Shown: piece by piece, positions 1 to 5,538 of the stretch
Numbering within the stretch: the stretch's first letter is position 1
Layout: every line of letters starts with the position of its first letter
Source: Polynucleobacter sp.
Lineage (GTDB): Bacteria > Pseudomonadota > Gammaproteobacteria > Burkholderiales > Burkholderiaceae
NCBI GenBank assembly: GCA_023253245.1
Contig: JALRHB010000085.1
Location: 1-5,835, forward strand
Direction: 5' to 3'
DNA length: 5,835 nucleotides
Notes under the pieces: generated by a model
Seen by the model: only the letters and a program-made list of their open reading frames with translations
Databases searched by the model: none
Told to the model about the DNA's origin: nothing
Made by a program: the position numbers and the translations under genes

Positions 1-1299
1 TGGCAAGGTTCTGGAACTGCTCTGTGGACTAATGGCCAGGACATGGTTGATGCTGCTTTGGCATTGGGTGTTGATGTGATGACACCTCACTGGGAAATGA
101 CTTTGGGTGAGAAGCGTGTAATGGAAATCGTTAATGGCGATTTCAAAGGAAAAGTATCTTTCGTTGCGCAAAATATTAAGACATCTGATTTTGGCGATTT
201 GGTATTTAATCCTTATGTAATGAAGGTTCAAAATGGTGTTCAAGTTGCCATTATTGGACAAGCTTTTCCTTATACACCCATAGCAAATCCCCGCTACTTC
301 ACGCCCAATTGGACATTTGGAATTCAACAAGAAAATCTTCAAAAGACCATTGACGAAGTCAAAGCTAAGGGTGCAAAAGTTGTTGTGCTTCTCTCGCATA
401 ATGGTATGGATGTGGATCTGAAATTAGCCTCTCGAGTCAGTGGGCTAGATGCCATCATGGGCGGCCATACTCATGATGGTGTACCTATCCCAGTTAAGGT
501 AAAGAATGCTGGCGGTGTTACCTTGGTAACAAATGCCGGATCTAATACTAAGTTTTTGGGTGTCCTAGACTTCAATGTTAAAGGTGGCAAGGTAGTCGAT
601 TTTCGCTATAAGCTATTGCCAGTCTTCTCAAACATGATCCCAGCTGATCCAACAATGTCAAAGTTGATTGCTAAGATTAGGGCACCATATGAAGCTAAGC
701 TCTCAGAAAAACTAGCAACAACTGATGGACTTTTATATCGCCGTGGCAACTTCAATGGCAGCTTCGATCAATTAATTCTTGATGGATTAATGGCACAGAA
801 AGATGCCGAGATAGCTTTTTCACCAGGTTTCCGTTGGGGTACGAGTTTGCTTCCAGGACAAGCAATTACACGTGAACATCTCTTAGATCAAACTGCAATT
901 ACATATCCGTACACGACGGTAACTAACATGAGTGGTGAAATGATTAAGACTATTCTGGAAGATGTTGCAGACAATCTATTTAATCCAGATCCTTACTATC
1001 AGCAGGGTGGCGACATGGTTCGCGTTGGAGGGCTTCAGTACACGATTGACCCAGCAGAGTCAGCTGGCAAACGAATTACAGACATGCGTTTAAATGGAAA
1101 CGCAATTGAGCCAAGTAAATTGTATAAAGTTGCGGGCTGGGCGCCAGTGAGTGAAGAGGCCAAGAATGCAGGTGGTGAGGCCATTTGGGATGTGATTGAA
1201 CGTCATTTACGAGATGTGAAGGTAGTAAAACCTGTCAAACTAAACGAGCCAATCATTAAGGGGGTTGCCAATAATCCCGGTATGGTTGCTCTCAAATGA
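1..1299 (+). CDS. soxB: SoxB, thiosulfohydrolase of the Sox thiosulfate-oxidation complex (5'-truncated by window)
   Basis: SoxB is the periplasmic dimanganese enzyme that hydrolytically releases sulfate from the sulfur chain carried on SoxY. The reading frame is open from base 1, and 432 residues precede the TGA stop. SoxB is usually about 560-570 residues, so roughly 130 N-terminal residues, including the Tat signal, lie outside the window. An ATG at 43 is internal, because family-like sequence (WQGSGTALWTNGQD) runs upstream of it. Visible metallophosphoesterase-type motifs are PHWE (fragment residues 29-32), SHNGMD (132-137) and GGHTHDG (154-160), which supply metal-ligand histidines. The C-terminal half is the nucleotidase-like substrate domain, with FSPGFRWGTSLLPGQAIT, typical of SoxB and not of ordinary 5'-nucleotidases. 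No frameshift is seen. The next gene follows at once, which fits an operon. The family call is very secure. Confidence 0.96.
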   Translation, partial: WQGSGTALWTNGQDMVDAALALGVDVMTPHWEMTLGEKRVMEIVNGDFKGKVSFVAQNIKTSDFGDLVFNPYVMKVQNGVQVAIIGQAFPYTPIANPRYFTPNWTFGIQQENLQKTIDEVKAKGAKVVVLLSHNGMDVDLKLASRVSGLDAIMGGHTHDGVPIPVKVKNAGGVTLVTNAGSNTKFLGVLDFNVKGGKVVDFRYKLLPVFSNMIPADPTMSKLIAKIRAPYEAKLSEKLATTDGLLYRRGNFNGSFDQLILDGLMAQKDAEIAFSPGFRWGTSLLPGQAITREHLLDQTAITYPYTTVTNMSGEMIKTILEDVADNLFNPDPYYQQGGDMVRVGGLQYTIDPAESAGKRITDMRLNGNAIEPSKLYKVAGWAPVSEEAKNAGGEAIWDVIERHLRDVKVVKPVKLNEPIIKGVANNPGMVALK

Positions 1300-1307
1300 A
1301 AACCGTA

Positions 1308-1312
1308 GGGAG
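1308..1312 (+). promoter_or_regulatory. Ribosome binding site that decides the DsrE-like start
   Basis: GGGAG lies 7 bases before the ATG at 1320 and is a good Shine-Dalgarno match. It favours 1320 over the in-frame ATG at 1296, which overlaps the soxB stop (ATGA) and would place seven extra residues (MKTVGRN) plus a serine before the natural signal-peptide start. Confidence 0.7.
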
Positions 1313-1319
1313 AAATTCA

Positions 1320-1757
1320 ATGAACACCTTTTTAAAGATTTTATCTGCTGCGATCACAGTATTTGCCTTGCTTGGAGTTCAATCTGTTCATGCTGATAAC
1401 GCTAGTAAAGTCGTTTATCACATTGATGATGCAAAAACGCAGGGCTTAAAGGGATTAAGAAATATTCGCAATCATCTAGATGTCGCTCCACAAACAAAAA
1501 TTATTGTTGTCACTCACGCCAATGGGGTTGACCTATTAATGGAGGGTGCAAAGGATGAGAAAAATAATACCGAGTATGCACCATTGATTTCAGCGCTCAA
1601 ATCCCGTGGTGTTGAGTTTGATGTCTGTGAGATCACCTTGAAAAATCGAAAGCTAAAAAAAGATCAGTTCATTATGGAAGCGCAATTTACTCCGTCGGGA
1701 GTGGTCAGAATTGCTGATTTACAGTACCAGGATAAGTTTGCATACATTAAACCGTAA
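1320..1757 (+). CDS. Exported DsrE/DsrF-family protein with a single cysteine
   Basis: This is a small DsrE-fold protein (145 residues from ATG 1320). DsrE-family proteins bind or transfer sulfane sulfur through a conserved cysteine, or serve as structural relatives. Residues 1-25 form a classical signal peptide: MNTFLK, a hydrophobic core, then VHA before DN, so cleavage after about residue 25 is likely. The mature part begins with the family pattern KVVYHIDD, continues with KIIVVTHANGVDLLM (an alternating strand-helix pattern), and ends with GVEFDVCEITLKNR, where Cys103 is the only cysteine in the protein. An upstream in-frame ATG at 1296 overlaps the soxB stop by four bases, but the GGGAG before 1320 and the signal peptide favour the shorter form. 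Its position directly after soxB suggests a periplasmic role in the Sox pathway, for example as a persulfide carrier. That role is inferred; exported DsrE-like proteins are poorly characterised. Confidence 0.85.
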   Translation: MNTFLKILSAAITVFALLGVQSVHADNASKVVYHIDDAKTQGLKGLRNIRNHLDVAPQTKIIVVTHANGVDLLMEGAKDEKNNTEYAPLISALKSRGVEFDVCEITLKNRKLKKDQFIMEAQFTPSGVVRIADLQYQDKFAYIKP

Positions 1758-1777
1758 GCTTTATCTAGACCTGCGGC

Positions 1778-2719
1778 ATGCGCTCCAATTTTGTCAACAT
1801 TCTTTTACTGCTTCAGCTTGTATTTTCTCATTCAATTTTTGCCGCAACAGATAATGTAGCTCTTAAGCCAATTCAGGTTGCTCCTAATACCTATTTCGTT
1901 AAAGGACGACCTGAAATTGGTAGTAGTGAGAATCAAAATTTCATATCGAATGCTGGATTCGTAATTACGCCAAAAGGGGTGGTGGTAATTGATGCCCTGG
2001 GTTCCCCAATACTGGCCAAAAAATTATTATATGAAATAAAGAAAGTCACCCCACAAAAAGTGGTTGCAGTGATTGTCACTCACTACCATGCAGATCATGT
2101 TTATGGTCTGCAAGAGTTTAAAAAAATCGGCGCGAAGATTTACGCTCAGAACCAGGGAATTAATTATCTATCCTCGGAAACGGCTAAACAACGCTTAATT
2201 GCCTCAAGGCAAGACTTTGCTCCCTGGGTTAATGACAGTACTCAATTAATTCCTGCTGATGTCTGGATTGATCAAAGCAGGGTGCTCACTATTGGTGGTG
2301 TTCAGTTTCAAATTAGTAGGGTGGGGCCTGCTCATGCGCCTGAGGATCTGATTATCTATATTCCAAGCGAGGGAGTTCTATTTGTAGGAGACCTTGTTTT
2401 TCGAGGTCGCATTCCCTTTGTGGGCAATGCCGATAGTAAAGGCTGGCTCAGCGCTCTGGATGAAATTGAACGCTTACAACCCAAAACCATTATTCCAGGG
2501 CATGGCGCCCATTCAGTGAGCCCTCGGGAGGATATCGCCTTTACCCGCGATTATCTAAAATATTTGCGTCAGTCTATGTCTAAAGCGGCAATTGACATGG
2601 ACCCCTTTGATGAGGCTTATAAGCAGACTGATTGGTCTGAATATGACGGAATGCCTTTGTTTAGGGCTGCTAACCGGATGAACGCTTACAACGTTTACCT
2701 CTCAATACAGGCAGAATAA
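1778..2719 (+). CDS. Exported metallo-beta-lactamase-fold hydrolase, SoxH-like
   Basis: This is a 313-residue MBL-fold metal-dependent hydrolase. Residues 1 to about 23 are a signal peptide (MRSNF, a leucine-rich core, then SIFAA), so it should act in the periplasm. The full metal-site set is visible: THYHADH at 101-107 (His102, His104, Asp106, His107), His186 in GPAHAPED, Asp205 in FVGDLVF and His242 in IPGHG. A dinuclear, probably zinc, centre is therefore expected to be intact. The overall pattern resembles SoxH and the metallo-hydrolases found beside quinoprotein or sox clusters, whose substrate is not established. It does not look like the ETHE1 persulfide dioxygenase group, though this was judged by eye. 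It begins 20 bases after the DsrE-like gene, with no clear Shine-Dalgarno (upstream bases GACCTGCGGC), so it may depend on translation of its upstream neighbour. A thiol- or sulfur-ester hydrolase role fits the context but is unproven. Confidence 0.88.
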   Translation: MRSNFVNILLLLQLVFSHSIFAATDNVALKPIQVAPNTYFVKGRPEIGSSENQNFISNAGFVITPKGVVVIDALGSPILAKKLLYEIKKVTPQKVVAVIVTHYHADHVYGLQEFKKIGAKIYAQNQGINYLSSETAKQRLIASRQDFAPWVNDSTQLIPADVWIDQSRVLTIGGVQFQISRVGPAHAPEDLIIYIPSEGVLFVGDLVFRGRIPFVGNADSKGWLSALDEIERLQPKTIIPGHGAHSVSPREDIAFTRDYLKYLRQSMSKAAIDMDPFDEAYKQTDWSEYDGMPLFRAANRMNAYNVYLSIQAE

Positions 2720-2742
2720 GGCAAATTTATCCGTAGGGCCTT

Positions 2743-2778
2743 AAAATAGTCTTTTACTGTGCTAAAGGACTATTTTTT
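2743..2778 (+). terminator. 13-bp hairpin with T-run just before the cytochrome start; terminator- or attenuator-like
   Basis: The left arm is 2743-2755 (AAAATAGTCTTTT) and the right arm is 2764-2776 (AAAGGACTATTTT). They pair over 13 positions with one G-U wobble (2752 with 2767) and an eight-base loop (ACTGTGCT). Seen another way, an A-tract, a 9-bp stem and a run of six Ts (2773-2778) form a bidirectional rho-independent terminator shape, but the stem has only three GC pairs, so it is weak. The T-run abuts the ATG at 2779, so it could end the soxB-DsrE-MBL message or attenuate read-through into the cytochrome gene. The hairpin is certain on paper; its function is inferred. Confidence 0.6.
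2764..2769 (+). promoter_or_regulatory. Cytochrome ribosome binding site buried in the hairpin's right arm
   Basis: AAAGGA lies 9 bases before the ATG at 2779 and is the only convincing Shine-Dalgarno for the cytochrome gene. All six bases fall in the 3' arm of the 2743-2776 hairpin, where they pair with 2750-2755. Folding of the RNA would hide the site, so translation may be low or conditional. Confidence 0.55.
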
Positions 2779-3096
2779 ATGAAAATAACCCTGATTCAAC
2801 TGAGCCTGTCCTTTCTATCAATTTTTGGCATTTTCAACATCGCTGTTGCAGCTCCAAACCTTGCCAACGGCAAGAAAATTGACCAAGAGAAGTGCTACGC
2901 CTGCCATGCCCAAAAAACTGGTTTTGGTAATGGCGATATGATCTACACCCGTTCAGACAGTAAAGTAAAGGATTTCGCTAAATTGAAATCAATGGTTGCC
3001 ATGTGCAATACAGAATTGCGCTTGGATCTTTTTCCTGAGGATGAGGTGGATGTAGCTGCCTATTTGAACAAACAGTTTTATAAATTTAAACCTTAA
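2779..3096 (+). CDS. Small exported monohaem cytochrome c
   Basis: This is a 105-residue class I-type cytochrome c. Residues 1 to about 24 are a signal peptide (MKITLIQ, a hydrophobic core, then AVA before APNLANG). The single haem-binding motif is CYACH at 39-43, with His43 as the proximal ligand, preceded by LANGKKIDQEK, as usual for the first helix. The C-terminal helix region FPEDEVDVAAYLNKQFYKF is typical of a family of short periplasmic cytochromes. The distal ligand is not obvious: Met54, Met72 and Met75 are candidates. An extra Cys76 lies next to Met75. It probably carries electrons between periplasmic sulfur-oxidising enzymes and a terminal oxidase, a role suggested by its place in the sox locus and not by a specific motif. 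Translation starts at an ATG directly after a T-run, with its ribosome binding site inside a hairpin. The gap to the next gene is 18 bases. Confidence 0.88.
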   Translation: MKITLIQLSLSFLSIFGIFNIAVAAPNLANGKKIDQEKCYACHAQKTGFGNGDMIYTRSDSKVKDFAKLKSMVAMCNTELRLDLFPEDEVDVAAYLNKQFYKFKP

Positions 3097-3114
3097 TTTT
3101 TTAGAATTCAGTAT

Positions 3115-4236
3115 ATGGATGCAGTAGATATCTCATTAATTAGTAAGTCGGTTCTATGGGCGACTTTTGCTATCACCTTTGTGTTGGGTGCATTAATGCA
3201 GAAAACAGGTTTTTGTAGCATGGGTGCCATCTCCGATATCTTTATTATGTCTAGCTGGGATAGATTACGCCAGTGGTTTTTGGCAATCGGCGTAGCGATT
3301 GTTGGTTTTGCTTTCATGGCTTATTTTGGTTGGATTGATCCTCTTAAAAGTATCTATACGAGTAACAAGCTTTTGTGGTTGTCTGCGATAGTTGGAAGCA
3401 TCCTTTTTGGTTTTGGCATGGTTTTATCGTCTGGTTGCGGAAGTAAAACTCTAGTTCGAATTGGCAGTGGAAACCTTAAATCAATTATCGTTTTTATAGT
3501 TCTTGGATTAACAGCATATATGACAATGAGAGGCTTTTTAGGTGTGATACGCCTCAATACGCTTGACACGGTTTTTATTGCACTGAATACACCACAAGAT
3601 CTACCAAGCATCATCAGTGCCAGCATTGGTATGGCTAGATCTGACCTCCACCTTGCGCTTGGCTTGCTTATTGGCTTTGCATTTGTTGCTTATGCTCTAT
3701 CAAGCAAGGCTTTTTGGTCTATTGAAAATGTAATGGCTGGAGTAGGGGTGGGTTTGGCTATTTGTGCTGTTTGGTGGGTATCTGGCAGTTTGGGTCACTT
3801 GGCTGAAGATCCTAATACATTGGAAGAGGTGTTTTTAGTGACTAATTCAGGTCGCATGGAGAGCCTTTCGTTTGTAGCCCCCTATGCTTATTCTCTAGAT
3901 TGGTTAATGATGTATAGCGATACATCAAAGGTATTAACAGTTGGGATTGTTGCTGTGGTTGGTATGATTTTGGGGTCAGCTGTAGTTGCACTATTAACTA
4001 AAACATTCCGCTGGGAAACCTTTCGCAATAGTGAAGATACTGCCAATCACTTAGTAGGAGCTGCTTTGATGGGTTTTGGCGGTGTTACTGCTTTAGGGTG
4101 TACTGTTGGTCAAGGATTAAGCGGAATTTCCACTTTGGCGCTAGGATCATTTATAGCCTTACCTGGTTTCATCATGGGGGCATATTTGGGATTAAGGTAT
4201 TTGCAGTTCCGACTTGCCCCCAATCCCTGCAGTTAA
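3115..4236 (+). CDS. Full-length YeeE/YedE-family (SoxT/TsuA-like) sulfur-compound importer
   Basis: This is a 373-residue polytopic inner-membrane protein, very hydrophobic, with about nine membrane segments. It belongs to the YeeE/YedE (sulf_transp) family, whose known members import thiosulfate (E. coli and Spirochaeta YeeE/TsuA), and in sulfur oxidisers the related SoxT proteins supply sulfur for oxidation or signalling. Two homologous halves are visible. The key cysteine motifs are GFCSMG (Cys34), SGCGSKTLVR (Cys108) and ALGCTVGQGLSG (Cys329), matching in order the three cysteines needed for thiosulfate passage in characterised YeeE. The substrate is inferred as thiosulfate or sulfane sulfur. 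The ATG at 3115 gives a sensible short cytoplasmic or amphipathic N-terminus, but no good Shine-Dalgarno precedes it. It follows the cytochrome gene by 18 bases and precedes two half-size relatives by 23 bases. Confidence 0.9.
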   Translation: MDAVDISLISKSVLWATFAITFVLGALMQKTGFCSMGAISDIFIMSSWDRLRQWFLAIGVAIVGFAFMAYFGWIDPLKSIYTSNKLLWLSAIVGSILFGFGMVLSSGCGSKTLVRIGSGNLKSIIVFIVLGLTAYMTMRGFLGVIRLNTLDTVFIALNTPQDLPSIISASIGMARSDLHLALGLLIGFAFVAYALSSKAFWSIENVMAGVGVGLAICAVWWVSGSLGHLAEDPNTLEEVFLVTNSGRMESLSFVAPYAYSLDWLMMYSDTSKVLTVGIVAVVGMILGSAVVALLTKTFRWETFRNSEDTANHLVGAALMGFGGVTALGCTVGQGLSGISTLALGSFIALPGFIMGAYLGLRYLQFRLAPNPCS

Positions 4237-4259
4237 TGTAACTACTTTATTGGATCTAT

Positions 4260-4697
4260 ATGCAAATTGATTGGATCGCTTTTACCCCTGGACCGGCATT
4301 TCTAGGCGGCATGATACTGGGAATTTCTGCGGCCTTATACGTTCTCTTACATGGTCGTATTTTGGGTATCAGTGGAATTGTGTCTGGACTTTTGCAAGCA
4401 AGAAAAGGTGATTGGCTATGGCGCTTTGTTTTGGTTTTGGGAATTTTTTCTTCCCCATTTTTGGGAGCGCTTTTATTTGATATGCATCCCGTAACCAATA
4501 TTGATGCCAGTTGGTTTGCAATTATTTTGGCTGGGCTTTTAGTTGGGTTTGGTGCCCATTATGGATCTGGTTGCACAAGTGGTCACGGCATTTGCGGTCT
4601 GTCTCGTCTCTCCCCAAGATCGCTCGTAGCCACAACTTCTTTTATGCTCGGCGGGTTTGTCACTGTGTATGTCATTCGTCATTTATTAGGAATCTAA
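4260..4697 (+). CDS. Half-size YeeE/YedE-family membrane protein (PmpA-like)
   Basis: This is a 145-residue membrane protein with about four hydrophobic segments, corresponding to one half of a full YeeE protein. The diagnostic stretch is GFGAHYGSGCTSGHGICGLS (about residues 96-115), containing Cys105 and Cys112, followed by RLSPRSLVAT. This pattern is typical of the stand-alone YeeE/YedE halves found beside a second half (PmpA with PmpB) and near Blh/DUF442 genes in H2S-response loci. It probably forms a heteromeric channel or carrier for a reduced sulfur species with the product of the gene three bases downstream. The start at ATG 4260 has only a weak GGA (4252-4254) ahead of it, so coupling to the upstream gene is possible. 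The family is secure; the substrate is inferred. Confidence 0.9.
   Translation: MQIDWIAFTPGPAFLGGMILGISAALYVLLHGRILGISGIVSGLLQARKGDWLWRFVLVLGIFSSPFLGALLFDMHPVTNIDASWFAIILAGLLVGFGAHYGSGCTSGHGICGLSRLSPRSLVATTSFMLGGFVTVYVIRHLLGI
4688..4691 (+). promoter_or_regulatory. Ribosome binding site for the second half-size transporter, inside the upstream gene
   Basis: AGGA lies 9 bases before the ATG at 4701 and overlaps the last codons of the preceding gene. The placement supports translational coupling, and hence matched production of the two half proteins. Confidence 0.5.
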
Positions 4698-4700
4698 GCG

Positions 4701-5132
4701 ATGCGAAAACATTTCAGTCTCATTAGTCAGTATTCAATTGGCGTGTTATTCGGATTTGGCCTGATTATTTCTGGGATGAGCAATCCACAGAAAGTACTTA
4801 ATTTTTTAGATATCACTGGTAATTGGGATCCATCATTGATCTTCGTGATGGGTGGTGCCATCTTTGTTGGCTTAGGCGGTTTTTATTTAGCATCAAAAAA
4901 GACCGAGGCTTTTTTTGGTGGTGTATTTCATATCCCAAGCAACAGAGACATCACTAAACCTCTCGTTGTCGGCAGTTTTATTTTTGGTGTCGGTTGGGGT
5001 ATCGCTGGTTTCTGTCCAGGCCCTGCCTTAGTCGCATTGGGGGCGGGTCATCTAAAAGCTCTTGTTTTTGTCCTTGCTATGCTTGCTGGTATGTTCTTGT
5101 CAAATCAAGTCCTAAAGCGGGCTAATGGTTGA
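4701..5132 (+). CDS. Half-size YeeE/YedE-like membrane protein (DUF6691/PmpB-like)
   Basis: This is a 143-residue inner-membrane protein with about four hydrophobic segments. It opens with a GVLFGFGLIISGMSNPQKV pattern (about residues 14-32, with GMSNP) and carries GVGWGIAGFCPGPALVALG (about 96-114), whose Cys105 is the conserved YeeE-type cysteine. These two signatures identify the DUF6691/PmpB type, the usual partner of the half protein encoded just upstream. The three-base gap and the ribosome binding site within the upstream gene argue that both are made together and form one unit equal to a full-length YeeE. It has a single cysteine where its partner has two, so the pair together offers three, as in a complete transporter. 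The role in sulfur import is inferred from the family and neighbours; no direct substrate evidence exists here. Confidence 0.9.
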   Translation: MRKHFSLISQYSIGVLFGFGLIISGMSNPQKVLNFLDITGNWDPSLIFVMGGAIFVGLGGFYLASKKTEAFFGGVFHIPSNRDITKPLVVGSFIFGVGWGIAGFCPGPALVALGAGHLKALVFVLAMLAGMFLSNQVLKRANG

Positions 5133-5158
5133 GTGATCTAAAATAAGTCACTTTTAAT
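5129..5158 (+). promoter_or_regulatory. Possible sigma70-type promoter for the DUF442 gene
   Basis: TTGAGT (5129-5134) and TTTAAT (5153-5158) are separated by 18 bases and resemble -35 (four of six) and -10 (five of six) boxes. The spacer contains most of a 5-bp inverted repeat (AGTGA at 5132-5136, TCACT at 5148-5152), which could be a weak operator or a chance match. A start near 5165 would leave a leader of about 10 bases, which is short. In AT-rich DNA such matches are common, so this is tentative. Confidence 0.3.
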
Positions 5159-5175
5159 ATTTTTTGGGGTTTTAA

Positions 5176-5520
5176 ATGAGCCTTCCTGTTTCTTGCCACA
5201 CGGCCCAATTTGGCACTCTTGGTCAAATCGAGCCTTCTGATTTAGCGCAAATCGCTCAATTGGGCTACAAGAGCGTAATCAATAATCGCCCAGATTTTGA
5301 GGGTGGTCCAAGTCAGCCGACCAATGCGTCTATTGCTGCTGAAGCTGAGCGCTTAGGCCTTCATTACGCTTATTTACCCGTTGTTTCTGGTGCCTTTACT
5401 CCTGACCAGGTTGCACAAATGGCGCAACTCTTGAAAACCCTTCCAGGTCCAGTATTGGCATTTTGCCGTTCTGGCGCTCGCTCTACCAATCTTTATCAGA
5501 TGGCGCTTCAACTTCCCTGA
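5176..5520 (+). CDS. Free-standing DUF442 (TIGR01244) phosphatase-fold sulfurtransferase-like protein
   Basis: This is a 114-residue cytoplasmic protein without a signal peptide or membrane segment. It matches the DUF442/TIGR01244 family, a dual-specificity-phosphatase-like fold that forms the N-terminal domain of Blh proteins in H2S-detoxifying loci and shows sulfurtransferase (rhodanese-like) activity in studied cases. Features are GYKSVINNRPDFEGG (about 30-44), AEAERLGLHYAYLPV (55-69) and the active-site loop FCRSGARS (96-103), with nucleophile Cys97 and Arg102. The length fits a single complete domain; the Blh metallo-beta-lactamase domain is absent. Upstream GGGG (5166-5169), 6 bases from the ATG, is a modest ribosome binding site. 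Its position after the PmpA/PmpB-like pair suggests it accepts sulfur delivered by them in the cytoplasm, an inference from repeated co-occurrence of these families. The next gene starts 18 bases on. Confidence 0.87.
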   Translation: MSLPVSCHTAQFGTLGQIEPSDLAQIAQLGYKSVINNRPDFEGGPSQPTNASIAAEAERLGLHYAYLPVVSGAFTPDQVAQMAQLLKTLPGPVLAFCRSGARSTNLYQMALQLP

Positions 5521-5526
5521 GTTTTT

Positions 5527-5530
5527 GAGG
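5527..5530 (+). promoter_or_regulatory. Ribosome binding site fixing the thioesterase start
   Basis: GAGG lies 8 bases before the ATG at 5539, in the 18-base gap after the DUF442 stop. It supports 5539 as the start over the later in-frame ATG codons at 5581 and 5587, which would leave almost nothing ahead of the conserved RWGDMD strand. Confidence 0.6.
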
Positions 5531-5538
5531 TTTGATTA

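Noticed and set aside
85..96. PHWE in SoxB instead of the GHWE form I associate with other SoxB proteins.
   Set aside because: From memory, the Pro form occurs in betaproteobacterial SoxB, and the His, Trp and Glu are intact, so it is probably a clade feature and not a defect.
3108..3626. Open frames on the minus strand inside the full-length YeeE gene.
   Set aside because: They mirror a clear membrane-protein gene, have no family features and lack a sensible promoter or ribosome binding site.
4256..4498. Minus-strand open frame across the first half-size transporter gene.
   Set aside because: It is lysine/proline-rich antisense of a strongly recognisable YeeE-type sequence, a shadow frame.
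4511..4726. A 71-codon + strand frame overlapping both half-size transporters.
   Set aside because: It is a frame-shifted reading of the GSGCTSGHG region, with Trp/His-rich translation resembling no family. The two real genes are intact on either side, so it is not a frameshift remnant either.
4236..5132. The two half-size transporters as one gene broken by a frameshift.
   Set aside because: Each has its own start and complete signature, the second has a ribosome binding site, and separate PmpA/PmpB-type genes are a known arrangement.
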